A stretch of DNA of 64,000 nucleotides from JAMLJG01 sp035327585 (GCA_035327585.1 DAOLDD010000002.1:1-64000), one strand, 5' to 3'; positions 24,121-32,720 are shown, counted from the stretch's first letter. Notes: generated by a model not told the origin, from the letters alone. A program made the numbers and translations.

Positions 24121-24288
24121 TCAGAATTCCGCGCAGTTGAAGACGATCCGATAGACGCACACGGAACTGCGGCAGACGACCTTGCACTTTTGGTGCTCCA
24201 GCGGCCCCCCGCATACTGGACACACCGTGGCCACGCCGCCGTCTTCAGCTTCCCCATCGGACTTTCGATCGGGTTGTCCGGTGTTCAT
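24121..24288 (-). CDS. Small zinc-ribbon protein, 55 residues
   Basis: A small gene read directly from the sequence: 55 residues starting MNTGQPDRKSDG and ending RIVFNCAEF. It has five or more cysteines, with CPVCGG near residue 23, then KCKVVC, and CVYRIVFNC at the end, forming one or two zinc knuckles after an acidic leader. The ATG overlaps the TGA of the upstream GH31 gene (ATGA, 24285-24288), so the two are coupled. Comparable short Cys-rich proteins are common in PVC genomes, to my knowledge without assigned function. It is convergent with the phosphatase gene. Confidence 0.75.
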   Translation of the reverse strand: MNTGQPDRKSDGEAEDGGVATVCPVCGGPLEHQKCKVVCRSSVCVYRIVFNCAEF

Positions 24289-27200
24289 GGCTCCAACTCC
24301 ACGCCAACGCGATAGATCCGATCGCCGGCGATATTGGTATCGGTCACGCTAATGACGCCGCTGCCGATGACATTGCTGAATGGTGAAAGCGGCGCAAACG
24401 CCGGCACATCCAGCAGGTTCGTGCTGAAATATACCCGGTACAGACGCCCCGTCACCGCGTTCCAGCGGATGTCGGTCCCGGCGCTCACGCCGAGCGCATG
24501 ATCGGCCACACGGAAGTAATCCGCGGCATCAATCGGCTGCGTCGCCGCGATGAACTCATCGCGATTGCGGATGCCGTCCCCGTCGAGGTCGCCCTCCGCG
24601 TCCGACGCCAGCAGGGGATTCAGCCCGTTGTTGAACTCCCATTCATCGTGCAGGCCGTCGCCATCGCTGTCCACCGCCGCCGCCGCGGTCACCTGATACG
24701 CCAGCGTCGCCTCGTCAAAGCGGAAGGAATAGACGCCCGCGGCGAGATTGGAGAGCACGATATTCGCGCCGTCAGGATCACCCGTTTGCGCCAGGGGAAC
24801 CGTGAAATTCGTGGGCGTGTTCTGGCCCCAATTCGCGATGCCCCAGTTGTTGTTCGCCACGAATTTAAACTCGACCGCAGGCGAGGCATCCAACGCGGTC
24901 ACGAAGGCCCACTGCGAGGAGGCCACGAGTCGCATGTTCTGCGCGCCTTCATTCCAAAGCGTGAAGGTGCCGGCGACCGCCATGCTGGTGTAGGCGGAGG
25001 GGAATGAGGCCGGCGCGGGCGCCCCGTTGTCCGCACGGAAAAACACCGTGCGCAGCGCGCCCGAGTCGCCGAATTTCGCCCACGCCCGCCGCGAGGCGGT
25101 GTCGTAAGCCCAGCCCAGGCCCGGGGCGTTGCTCAACGCGGCACGCGTGCCATACCGCGTGACGGGCGCGCCGTCGATCGTCACCGCCGTCACGTTGGAA
25201 AGCGCATGCGCCACGATGTAGAAATCGCGGGCGCCGGGATCGTAACTGCCCGAGCGCGCGTGCACCGTCACCGTCAGCGCGGTCGCGGAACCGCTCACCG
25301 TCACCGGGGTCCGCGCGTGAACGCCGGCCGCATGGTTCGTGGTGCGCCCGTCGTCTTCAAAGAGCACGAAGCGGTTCGACGCGCCGGGCCAGACATGGAA
25401 GTCCAGCCACGCCGGCTGGAACTCATACACGTGGGTCATCGACGGTCCCATCGGGATGATCGCGCCCGCGCGCGCGAACAGGGGCAGGCGCGACAGGGAG
25501 GCCGGCACGGTGACCGTCTGGCCGCCCGCATACAGCGTGTCCGTCTCCCAGTGATGCCAGTCGGCTCCCGCGGGCAGATACACGGAGCGGGACGTGTTGC
25601 CCTGCGCGATCACCGGCGCGGCCAGCAGATGCGTGCCGGCCATCAGCTCATATTCATTCTGCGACCAGGTGTTCGTGTCGTGCGGGAATACAAAGACCGT
25701 AGGCACATTCATCGGCAGTCCATTGGTGGACGCCTCGTAGGCCAGCGAATAGAGATAGGGCATCAGTCGGTAGCGGAACTTGATCCAGTGCTGGTTGAAC
25801 AGCGTGTAGGGCTCGCCAAACACCCACGGCTCCTGGCTTGTGGCGTTGATGTCGTTGTGGTTCCGATAAAGGGGATGCAGCACGCCCTGCTGCTGCCAGC
25901 GAGCGAGCAGTTCCGGCGTCGTATCGCCAATGAAGCCGCCGACGTCATGGCCGTAGTTCGCCTGTCCCGAGATCATCACGCTGAGACCGAGGCGCGTGTT
26001 GAAACGCAAGTGAGCGTAGTCCGACCGGTTGTCGCCGCTCCACCCGGCGGCATAGGCCTGGATGCCCGGCCAGGCGGAGCGACTCAAGACGTAGGGGCGC
26101 AGGGACGGCTGTTGCGCCTTCAACGCGCCGTGCGAAACCTGCGCCTGCCAGAGGCTGTAGGTGTTGCGGTTGACGGCGGTCCATTTCCGCGTGTCGTTCG
26201 TCGTGAAGTCGCCGTAGCGCCCCCCCATATACCAGATCGAATCCAGGGGCAGTTCATTTTCATTCGGCTCATTGAGGTCGTTCCAGATGCCTTGGAAACC
26301 ATATTGCGAGAGGTAGTTGGTCAACTTCCCGCGCCACCAATCGCGCGTGGGTTCAATGGTAAAGTCCAACCAGGAAACTCTGCCCAGGAAGTTGGAGCCC
26401 GCATAATTTTCGAGATTGTTGGTTTTGATGAAGTACAGATTCGTGAAGGCTTCCACGTAAAGCGGATCGTTCGTCGTCAACAGGGGCTCGATGATCGGCA
26501 CCAACTGGAAACCCTGGTTCGTGGCCAGGGCCACGAGGGCGGGCACATTGCTGTAGACGGGATTGAAGGTGAGCTGGTGATTCTGGCCGCCGTTGAATTG
26601 CGCGCCGATGTCGAGATAGATCGAGTCGCACGGGATGTCGCGCGCGCGAAATTCCGCCATCAATTCCGTGACCTCTTCCTGCGACATGTAGCTGTGGCGC
26701 GACTGGTGGAACCCATACGCCCATTTCGGCAGGAACGCGGGACGGCCGGTCAATTCGGAGAACCGGTCGATCACCGCCGGCATCGTGTTGCTCGCGCCGC
26801 CGCCGAAGAAAAAGTAATCCATCTGGTCGTCGCCCGCCTCGAACGAGTAGGTCCCGTTCGTCCCGGAGAAATCGACCACCGGCCGCGCGGGGTTGTGGAA
26901 GAAGATGCCGTAGGCGAAGGCGGAACGGCTGGTGGACGGGCCCTGCACGCCGTACCAGAACGGCAGCGCGTTGTATTTCGGCGCGCGGAATTCCTCGAAG
27001 CCGTAGGTGTCCTGCGTCCAGAACTGGAACACGCGCCCGCGCCGGTTCAGCGGGCCACCCTCATCGCCCAAGCCGAAGTACGCTTCGTTCGAGGGCATCT
27101 CCTTCACCGCGCGGAGCTTGAATCCCGTGGGGCGGTTGGAAACGCTGGCGGAGCCGCCCGGCCACGTCACCTGCGCGTAGGCGTTGGTGTCGAAGATCAT

Positions 27201-27653
27201 GAAATATTCGCTGTTCCATTCCAGACGCCGGTCGCGGAGCAGGTCGCGTCCCGCGAGGTCCTTGAAGTGCACCTGGAACCGGTTGCTGAAGACCACCTCG
27301 ACCTGCAACTGGTCCGTCGTGATAAGGAAGTTCGTCGGACTCGCCGCGGTAAACGTGGCGCTGAACGCGGGCCAGTTCGTCAGTGGTTTCGCGAGCGCGA
27401 TTTCCTCGCGCGCGAAGAAATTCGTCTCGCCCAGGAAATAGAACCGCACCCGCACCACGTCGGGGGCGAATGGAATCACCTCCGCGATGCCGTTCGTGGC
27501 GAGGTTCAGGAAGAGACTGCGGTGACCGGTTTCATTGGTGCGGATCGACCAGGACTGGACCGGGCCATTGGTCCGGGGCACGGCGTGCGCAGCCCACGGG
27601 AGAACGCCCAGGAGCCCCACCACCAACCCGGCGAGATGACGTCTGCAATGCAT
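24285..27653 (-). CDS. Secreted GH31 alpha-glycosidase with C-terminal Asp-rich repeat
   Basis: This 1122-residue exo-acting alpha-glycosidase (alpha-glucosidase/xylosidase group) has a signal peptide ending AHA near residue 24. The N-terminal GH31 beta-sandwich spans about 30-290, and the TIM barrel about 300-640. The nucleophile Asp is in GIWNDLNEPNE (about 462) and the acid/base Asp in WSGDNRSDY (about 541); GHDVGGFIG is also conserved. Distal beta domains and an added module at about 880-990 (SMAVAGTFTLWNEG) follow. Near 998-1045 is DSDGDGLHDEWE, a thrombospondin-type-3-like calcium repeat. It is cotranscribed with the small zinc-ribbon gene. A truncated GH13 gene nearby hints at a former starch/alpha-glucan locus. 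Confidence 0.93.
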   Translation of the reverse strand: MHCRRHLAGLVVGLLGVLPWAAHAVPRTNGPVQSWSIRTNETGHRSLFLNLATNGIAEVIPFAPDVVRVRFYFLGETNFFAREEIALAKPLTNWPAFSATFTAASPTNFLITTDQLQVEVVFSNRFQVHFKDLAGRDLLRDRRLEWNSEYFMIFDTNAYAQVTWPGGSASVSNRPTGFKLRAVKEMPSNEAYFGLGDEGGPLNRRGRVFQFWTQDTYGFEEFRAPKYNALPFWYGVQGPSTSRSAFAYGIFFHNPARPVVDFSGTNGTYSFEAGDDQMDYFFFGGGASNTMPAVIDRFSELTGRPAFLPKWAYGFHQSRHSYMSQEEVTELMAEFRARDIPCDSIYLDIGAQFNGGQNHQLTFNPVYSNVPALVALATNQGFQLVPIIEPLLTTNDPLYVEAFTNLYFIKTNNLENYAGSNFLGRVSWLDFTIEPTRDWWRGKLTNYLSQYGFQGIWNDLNEPNENELPLDSIWYMGGRYGDFTTNDTRKWTAVNRNTYSLWQAQVSHGALKAQQPSLRPYVLSRSAWPGIQAYAAGWSGDNRSDYAHLRFNTRLGLSVMISGQANYGHDVGGFIGDTTPELLARWQQQGVLHPLYRNHNDINATSQEPWVFGEPYTLFNQHWIKFRYRLMPYLYSLAYEASTNGLPMNVPTVFVFPHDTNTWSQNEYELMAGTHLLAAPVIAQGNTSRSVYLPAGADWHHWETDTLYAGGQTVTVPASLSRLPLFARAGAIIPMGPSMTHVYEFQPAWLDFHVWPGASNRFVLFEDDGRTTNHAAGVHARTPVTVSGSATALTVTVHARSGSYDPGARDFYIVAHALSNVTAVTIDGAPVTRYGTRAALSNAPGLGWAYDTASRRAWAKFGDSGALRTVFFRADNGAPAPASFPSAYTSMAVAGTFTLWNEGAQNMRLVASSQWAFVTALDASPAVEFKFVANNNWGIANWGQNTPTNFTVPLAQTGDPDGANIVLSNLAAGVYSFRFDEATLAYQVTAAAAVDSDGDGLHDEWEFNNGLNPLLASDAEGDLDGDGIRNRDEFIAATQPIDAADYFRVADHALGVSAGTDIRWNAVTGRLYRVYFSTNLLDVPAFAPLSPFSNVIGSGVISVTDTNIAGDRIYRVGVELEP

Positions 27654-27679
27654 TCTGAATGAAAGGCTAAAGCCGCCAT

Positions 27680-27709
27680 AACATACCGCATCCGGCGCGC
27701 GCCGTACAA
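27680..27709 (-). promoter_or_regulatory. Candidate promoter of GH31 gene
   Basis: On the minus strand TTGTAC (27704-27709) is followed after 18 bases by TATGTT (27680-27685), giving a leader of about 20 bases before the ATG at 27653. Confidence 0.35.
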
Positions 27710-27734
27710 TGGAAGGCGACGCCTGTGGTGTTTC

Positions 27735-27762
27735 CGGAGGGCCCGGCTCCGTCCGGACCTCC
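27735..27762 (-). terminator. GC-rich stem-loop after AKR copy 1
   Basis: GGAGG and CCGG pair with CCGG and CCTCC around CTCCGT, just past the AKR stop and ahead of the GH31 promoter. No T-run follows, so termination activity is uncertain. Confidence 0.35.
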
Positions 27763-27766
27763 GCGC

Positions 27767-28966
27767 TTAATCCGACTCGCTGAGGCGCTTCTTCGGGGCT
27801 TCGAAGAAGCGTTCGTGCGCCTCGCGGAGGATACCGGGAATCCGGTCGGCGAAGGGGCTGCGGGATAGCGCGGCGAACCAGTCGAAGTCGCCTGCTTTTT
27901 CCGCGTTCACGCCGGGGAACCAGTGGCCACCCTGACCGAGCAGGTTGTAACGCATTTTGGCGAAGGACTCCATGTCGAGCGCCGTGGCCCAGGTCCAGAG
28001 GCGTAGGATTTCATGCACGTTGATTCCGCCCGGCGCATCGGCCCAGAACGGCAACCCTTCGTGCCAGCGCGTTGCCCAGTCGGCGCCGAGAACCCGCGCC
28101 ACCTCCGCATGCAGTCGCGCGGCGATGGGCGCGGTGACTTCGCCCGCCCCCGCATAATGCGCGAGGCCCGCGACATGCTCGTCGAAATCCGTGGGCCGGC
28201 TCGCCCCGAGGCTCAGGGTGTGCACCTGCGGCCGGCTCAGGCAATAGAGGTCGTTGAACTGCATCGGGGTGAGCGGCGCGCAGAGGCGCAGCAGCTTCTC
28301 CGACGGTTCGTACAGTTTTCCGCCCTTGTCGTTGGGGCTGATGATGAAGACGCCCATGTCCTGCTTCGTCGCGGCCTCGATCGCCGGCCAGGTGAATTCG
28401 TTGACGAAATACCAGTGCAGGTTGACGTAATCGAAGCGACCCGTCTCGATCGCACGCACCGTGCTTTCCACGGGGCCGTGCGTCGAGAATCCGATGTGGC
28501 GCACCCGGCCTTCGCGCTTCAGCCGTTCCGCGGTGTCCAGCGAGCCGCCGGGCAGCAACGTCTGTTCCAGCACCTCGTGGTTGTTGATGCCGTGGATGCC
28601 AAGCAGGTCGACATGCTCCAGGCGCAGGTTGGCCAGGCAGGTTTCGAACACCGACAGGAATTCAGCGCCCGTGTCGCGCGGGCCGATCTTGGTCTGGACG
28701 ATCAGTTCGTCGCGCGGGAATTGCGGGAGGATGCGGCCCAGTTGGATTTCCGAGGTGCCGTAACCGCGCGCGGTCTCAATGTGGTTGATGCCGCACTCCA
28801 CCGCGCGGCGGATCGTCGCTTCCAGATTCGCCTGGTTGTCGGCCGGGATTTCCCCCGGGGGAACGTCATTCCACGCGTGCTGGTAGCGCATGCCGCCGCA
28901 GGAGAACACGGGCATGGCCAGGTTGGTGCGGCCAAAGCGACGCCGCGGCATTTCGATGCGAGTCAT
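27767..28966 (-). CDS. Aldo/keto reductase, copy 1
   Basis: The 399-residue protein has the AKR barrel from FGRTNLAMPVFSCGGM onward. The catalytic tetrad is recognisable with one change: the usual Asp is Glu in HIETARGYGTSE, followed by Tyr in the same motif, Lys in LIVQTKIG and His in LLGIHGIN. The C-terminal third (about residues 270-399) is a helical extension with WATRWHEGLPFWADAPG. Its ATG overlaps the dusB copy 1 stop by four bases. It is the paralogue of 48464-49663, with identical length and about 20 differing residues by eye. Substrate unknown. Confidence 0.9.
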   Translation of the reverse strand: MTRIEMPRRRFGRTNLAMPVFSCGGMRYQHAWNDVPPGEIPADNQANLEATIRRAVECGINHIETARGYGTSEIQLGRILPQFPRDELIVQTKIGPRDTGAEFLSVFETCLANLRLEHVDLLGIHGINNHEVLEQTLLPGGSLDTAERLKREGRVRHIGFSTHGPVESTVRAIETGRFDYVNLHWYFVNEFTWPAIEAATKQDMGVFIISPNDKGGKLYEPSEKLLRLCAPLTPMQFNDLYCLSRPQVHTLSLGASRPTDFDEHVAGLAHYAGAGEVTAPIAARLHAEVARVLGADWATRWHEGLPFWADAPGGINVHEILRLWTWATALDMESFAKMRYNLLGQGGHWFPGVNAEKAGDFDWFAALSRSPFADRIPGILREAHERFFEAPKKRLSESD

Positions 28967-30036
28967 GTCGTTGCCCTTGTTGGTTCGTTCGACAGCTCCT
29001 CGCACCCCACCCCGCGGTCCAGTTGGCGATCCATCTGGAACTTCGGGTCGGCGGAGGCCGCCGCTTCGCGGGGCAGGTCCTGCCCGCGCCGCAGATCGGC
29101 GGGCAGTTGTTTCGCGAAGTCCGCAATCACCCGACGCGCCTCCGGGATGCTGTTCACGCTGTTGCAGGCGAGACGCAGGCGGTTCACATGCGGGAAACCC
29201 GAGGCGTACCACAGGAGGTGCTTGCGCGTCAGGCGCGCCGACAGTTCGCTGTCGCCATAGTGCGCGGCGTGATAATCGAGATGACGGTCGACCACCGCCG
29301 CCCACTCCTCGACCGTCGGGTCCTCATGTCCCTTCCCGGCGAGCGCGCGGAAGATCCAGGGATTCCCCAGCGCGCCCCGGCTCACCATCACCGCATCGCA
29401 ACCCGTCGCCTCGCGCATGCGCGCGGCATCCGCCACCGCCATCAAATCACCGTTGCCGACGGTCACGATGCGCGGGTTCACGGCACGCGCGGCCGCGATG
29501 CCCGCCGCGATGCCGGGCAGGCTGACGCGCACGGCATACGTGTCCTCGCGGGTGCGGCCGTGGATCGTGATCAGGTCCGCGCCAGCCCGAGCGATCGCGG
29601 CCGCGTTTGCCTCAACATTGATGGTATCCGGCGTGAAGCCCAGCCGGATTTTCACGGAGAGCGGTCGTTTCGTGGCCGCGCGCGCGGCGGCGACGATTTG
29701 TTCAAGCCGTCCGGTGTCCTTCAACAGCGCGGAGCCCAATCCCGAGCCCACCACCTTGCGGACGGGACACCCCATGTTGAGATCGATGGCGTCGAACCCC
29801 GCGCGATCCAGCACGGCGACCGCCGCGTGCACGCGTTCCGGATCAGGCCCGGTCACCTGCACGCCCAGCACCGTCTCGCTGGAATGGCGCGCGAGCATTT
29901 CGACCGTGCGGCGGTTGCGGATCAGCAGGGCCACCGCGGACAACATTTCGACGTAGGTCAACCCGGCGCCCAATTCCTGGCAAATCCGGCGGAACGGCAC
30001 GTCGCTAACGCCCGCGAGCGGCGCCAGGATGCCGCG
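27767..30036. repeat. Duplicated dusB-AKR segment, copy 1
   Basis: This 2.27-kb segment matches 48464-50730 in the same orientation. It covers all of the AKR gene and dusB from the codon for RGILAPLAG to the stop. Similarity ends at the AKR stop on one side and at the transposase inverted repeat inside dusB on the other. Protein identity is about 95 percent for the AKR part by hand count. Confidence 0.9.
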
Positions 30037-30078
30037 GCGGTCAGAGGAATGGCAGAGGAATGGGGTCAGTCCGCACAT
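28963..30078 (-). CDS. dusB: tRNA-dihydrouridine synthase, copy 1, with replaced N terminus
   Basis: It reduces uridine in tRNA D-loops using FMN/NADPH. Residues from RGILAPLAGVSDVPFRR onward match the intact copy at 49660-50775. The catalytic Cys (DLNMGCPVRKV), FMN-binding APLAG and VGNGDL, and the C-terminal RLACNSV helix region are all present. The first 15 residues of copy 2 are missing; the transposon end cuts the gene at about 30036. An ATG inside the transposon inverted repeat (30076-30078) is in frame and would supply 14 new residues (MCGLTPFLCHSSDR), giving 371 residues, the same length as copy 2. Whether it is translated is unknown, so it may be a pseudogene. Confidence 0.75.
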   Translation of the reverse strand: MCGLTPFLCHSSDRRGILAPLAGVSDVPFRRICQELGAGLTYVEMLSAVALLIRNRRTVEMLARHSSETVLGVQVTGPDPERVHAAVAVLDRAGFDAIDLNMGCPVRKVVGSGLGSALLKDTGRLEQIVAAARAATKRPLSVKIRLGFTPDTINVEANAAAIARAGADLITIHGRTREDTYAVRVSLPGIAAGIAAARAVNPRIVTVGNGDLMAVADAARMREATGCDAVMVSRGALGNPWIFRALAGKGHEDPTVEEWAAVVDRHLDYHAAHYGDSELSARLTRKHLLWYASGFPHVNRLRLACNSVNSIPEARRVIADFAKQLPADLRRGQDLPREAAASADPKFQMDRQLDRGVGCEELSNEPTRATT

Positions 30079-31149
30079 AGTTGCAACTCGGATTTCAACT
30101 TTGACCGAACTCGATCTCGGGGCGCACGATACGCATGGACGGCGCGGTGGATATTGGTCCGGCTGCCCATCTCCAGTTTCGCGCTCAACCAGTCGTCGCT
30201 CACCACGCTCCGACTCTTGACCCACCATGCCACGGCCTGTTTCACCGGGTCCGTCTGCCGTCGGCTCCACAACTCACTCATCTTCACCCCGAACCGCGAT
30301 CTCGCCTGCTCCAGCAAGCGAATCGCCTCACGCTCGTCATGCAACCGAAGCCCCTCTTCTCGATAGGACGCGCGTCTGCGGCCAGTTGCTCGCCGATCCG
30401 CCAGTTCGAGCAATCGATCCCGGAACGTGTCATCCCCTACATACCAGCCCCGGCGAATCGCCTTCCATTCTTCGGCCAGTTCCTCCGACTCCTTCCCGCC
30501 GCGCACTTCGACCGCCCGGCGCTCCAACAACGCCCCGTAGCGTCTGCGGCTACCGGCGCTCTCGTCGGGCAGTTCATGGCTCGCAAACACCCGATCCCTC
30601 ACCAGCCACTCCGGCAACTCGGCCTCTCGGACGAAACGAGGGAAACTGCTCCAGGGATACTCCGCCAACCGGCCCCTTCCGGTTGTCAGCAACCCGGCCC
30701 TCGCTGGATTGAGATGGATGTACGTGCTCAGCGTCTTGAAGTACCCGTCGTCCTGCGCTTCCACGGGAATCGCCTTGTACCGGCCTTGGAACAAATGCCC
30801 GCTGACGCGATGCCGACGGTTGAAGCGTTGCGTGTATGTCCCCTGAAACCACTTCATCCCCGCCACCAAATTCGGTTCGGGCGTCTCCAGCAGCAGGTGA
30901 TAGTGATTCCCCATCAACACATAGGCATGAATCCGGAACCCCGTCCGCGCGCACGCCTCCGCCAGCGTATCCAGGAAGCAGACATAATCGCCCCCGTCGC
31001 GAAAGATCGCCTCGCGACGATCCCCCCGGCACATCACATGATAGACGCCTCCCGCGTATTCGATTCGGATGCTTCTCGGCATGCCCGCACCTTCGACGAG
31101 CCTACCCGCCCAGTCAATCGCATTCTGCAACTATGTGCGGACTGACCCC
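30062..31149. mobile_element. RAYT element 1 with perfect 24-bp inverted ends
   Basis: GGGGTCAGTCCGCACAT plus AGTTGCA (30062-30085) is repeated exactly in inverted form at 31126-31149. The ends flank a single REP-associated tyrosine transposase gene. It sits between a GH13 fragment and a dusB lacking its 5' end, so a deletion accompanied or followed insertion. Element 2 carries related ends. Confidence 0.8.
30066..31082 (-). CDS. REP-associated tyrosine transposase (Y1/HUH), copy 1
   Basis: The 338-residue protein has the TnpA-REP layout: N-terminal MPRSIRIEYAGGVYHVMCRG, the HUH motif in YVLMGNHYHLLLE near residue 65, GHLFQGRYKAI, and the candidate catalytic Tyr in STYIHLNPARAGLL near residue 125. 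The C-terminal half includes a DnaA-like helix-turn-helix segment (RTNIHRAVHAY). It nicks and joins single-stranded DNA at REP hairpins. The start at 31082 matches that of copy 2 exactly; a frame extension of 16 codons runs into the inverted repeat. The stop codon lies within the left inverted repeat. It looks intact. Confidence 0.92.
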   Translation of the reverse strand: MPRSIRIEYAGGVYHVMCRGDRREAIFRDGGDYVCFLDTLAEACARTGFRIHAYVLMGNHYHLLLETPEPNLVAGMKWFQGTYTQRFNRRHRVSGHLFQGRYKAIPVEAQDDGYFKTLSTYIHLNPARAGLLTTGRGRLAEYPWSSFPRFVREAELPEWLVRDRVFASHELPDESAGSRRRYGALLERRAVEVRGGKESEELAEEWKAIRRGWYVGDDTFRDRLLELADRRATGRRRASYREEGLRLHDEREAIRLLEQARSRFGVKMSELWSRRQTDPVKQAVAWWVKSRSVVSDDWLSAKLEMGSRTNIHRAVHAYRAPRDRVRSKLKSELQLCAD

Positions 31150-31150
31150 T

Positions 31151-31404
31151 TTACCTACGAGATCAAACCGGTCGTAGGTGTCGAAACCGACCGAGAACAC
31201 GCTGCCCGCTTTAAAAGGAGGGGGCAGCCAGAGCGCGTTATAGCCCGCCTCCGCCAGCTCGGGAATCCGCCGCGTGATTTCGGGCCAGCTCGTGTTGAAA
31301 TACTGGAGGATCACCTCGCCCGCGCGCGCCGAGGCGCCACCCCAAGCGAGGGCGGAACAGAGCAGTCCGAGACAGACCTTCCTCCAGTTGAGCACCCCTA
31401 ACAT
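31151..31404 (-). pseudogene. 5' fragment of a secreted GH13 alpha-amylase
   Basis: The frame begins with a signal peptide (MLGVLNWRKVCLGLLCSALA, cleavage about 28) followed by EVILQYFNTSWPEITRRIPE, LAEAGYNALWLPPPFKAG and FDTYDRFDLV. That is the start of the GH13 barrel through the first conserved region. It is cut at 31150 by the inverted repeat of RAYT element 1; the rest of the enzyme is absent from the window. Only about 80 residues remain, so it cannot be active. With the nearby GH31 gene it suggests a former alpha-glucan utilisation locus. Confidence 0.8.
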
Positions 31405-31580
31405 AAGCGTGAATATACACATACCTCACAAAAGGTAAAACGCTTTTGCATAAAATCCTTATTCGCTTGAGTCGCCATCCCCAAATGGTGGTAGAGCGGG
31501 TTGGCCCACGCGTCCTCCGAAGCGCAGCGCGCGAAGGGGGGAAGCCGCCGCATCCAGCGCGACGCCTCGAATTGGGAGCA
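31405..31580. other. Gap between GH13 fragment and RAYT element 2
   Basis: This is the remnant upstream region of the GH13 gene. A possible minus-strand promoter (TTTACC, 16 bases, TATATT) lies about 20 bases upstream of the ATG. No gene is seen. Confidence 0.35.
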
Positions 31581-32667
31581 GGGGTCAGTCCGTACATTTG
31601 TACATCACTGCTCGCAGTCTGCTCCGTTCCGCGTCACCCGCATGCCGATACGCTTGGACGGCGCGGCTGATATTGACCCGATTACCCATCTCCAAGCGCT
31701 CGCACACCCACTGGTCCGACACGACTGTCCGGCTCTTCACCCACCACGCCACCGCCTGTTTGACCGGGTCGTTCTGCCTGCGCCCGCGAACCTCTTTGAG
31801 CGTCACACCCAAGGTTCCGCATGCCGTCCGAAGAACCTCCCCTGCCGCGCGCTCGTCATGCCGCCGCATACCCTCCGAACGATACGAATCGCGGCGCCGC
31901 CCGCGCACCGCTTTATCCAGCCGATCCTGAAGTTCTTCTCGAAACCCCTCGCTCCCAATGTACCAGCCGCGTCGTATCGTCCGCCAGCGCTCCTCGTCCG
32001 CTTCCGTCAGCTCCCCGCCCACGACTTCCACCGCCATCTTCTCCAGATGGGCGCGATACCGAACCCGCGAACCCCTGCCCTCGTCCGGCAATTCCAGCGC
32101 GGAGAACACACGGCCACGCGTCAGTCCCGCCGGTAACTCGCTGTTCCCCACAAATACGGGAAAGCTGCTCCATCGATAATCGCACAACTTTGGGCGATCC
32201 CCTGCCAGCAGTCCCGCCCGCGCCGGGTTCAGGTGGATATAGTCGCTTACGATCCTGAAATAGTCAGCGTCGTCGGCATCGACCGGGATCGCCTTGTACC
32301 GCCCCTGAAACAGGTGACCGCTCAGGCGGTTCCGCGCGTTGAACCGCAGCGTATAGGTCCCCTGAAACCACTTCATGCCCGCCACCAGGTTCGGCTCGGG
32401 CGTTTCGAGCAACAGGTGGTAGTGATTCGGCATCAACACATACGAATGAATCAGAAACCCGGTCCGCTCGCACACTTCGCCCAGCGTTTCCAGCATCAAC
32501 AGACGATCCTCATCGCCCCGGAAGATGTCCTCCCGCCGGTCGCCGCGACACATGACGTGGTACACCGCGCCCGCATATTCAATCCGTGCACTTCTAGGCA
32601 TGAACCCAAACTACCGATTCCGCCTCACACGTCGAGCCAATTATGTTCATATGTACGGACTGACCCC
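31581..32667. mobile_element. RAYT element 2 with 17-bp inverted ends
   Basis: GGGGTCAGTCCGTACAT (31581-31597) occurs inverted at 32651-32667. It differs from the element 1 ends by one base in the first 17. A further partial copy (CTGACCCCTTTATG) lies just outside at about 32678-32691. The element encloses the second RAYT gene and has almost the same length as element 1 (1087 and 1088 bp). Confidence 0.8.
31585..32601 (-). CDS. REP-associated tyrosine transposase (Y1/HUH), copy 2
   Basis: This 338-residue paralogue of the transposase at 30066-31082 has the same length and collinear motifs: MPRSARIEYAGAVYHVMCRG, HYHLLLETPEPN (HUH) and SDYIHLNPARAGLL with the candidate nucleophile Tyr. A C-terminal helix-turn-helix ending VNISRAVQAY follows. 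The two proteins differ at many positions, especially in the middle and C-terminal thirds, so they are diverged relatives and not a recent tandem copy. It lies between the GH13 remnant and the toxin-immunity genes. It looks intact. Confidence 0.92.
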   Translation of the reverse strand: MPRSARIEYAGAVYHVMCRGDRREDIFRGDEDRLLMLETLGEVCERTGFLIHSYVLMPNHYHLLLETPEPNLVAGMKWFQGTYTLRFNARNRLSGHLFQGRYKAIPVDADDADYFRIVSDYIHLNPARAGLLAGDRPKLCDYRWSSFPVFVGNSELPAGLTRGRVFSALELPDEGRGSRVRYRAHLEKMAVEVVGGELTEADEERWRTIRRGWYIGSEGFREELQDRLDKAVRGRRRDSYRSEGMRRHDERAAGEVLRTACGTLGVTLKEVRGRRQNDPVKQAVAWWVKSRTVVSDQWVCERLEMGNRVNISRAVQAYRHAGDAERSRLRAVMYKCTD

Positions 32668-32720
32668 TATACCCCCTCTGACCCCTTTATGCCTTTATGA
32701 TATGATGCCGTTGCTGACAC

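Noticed and set aside
25206..27662. 818-residue plus-strand frame opposite the GH31 gene
   Set aside because: It covers the conserved GH31 catalytic region in reverse, has no recognisable motif and no ribosome site.
30079..30270. N-terminal extension of dusB copy 1 into the transposase gene
   Set aside because: It would be coded by the reading frame opposite to known use of the transposase sequence; the nearest in-frame ATG in the inverted repeat is simpler.
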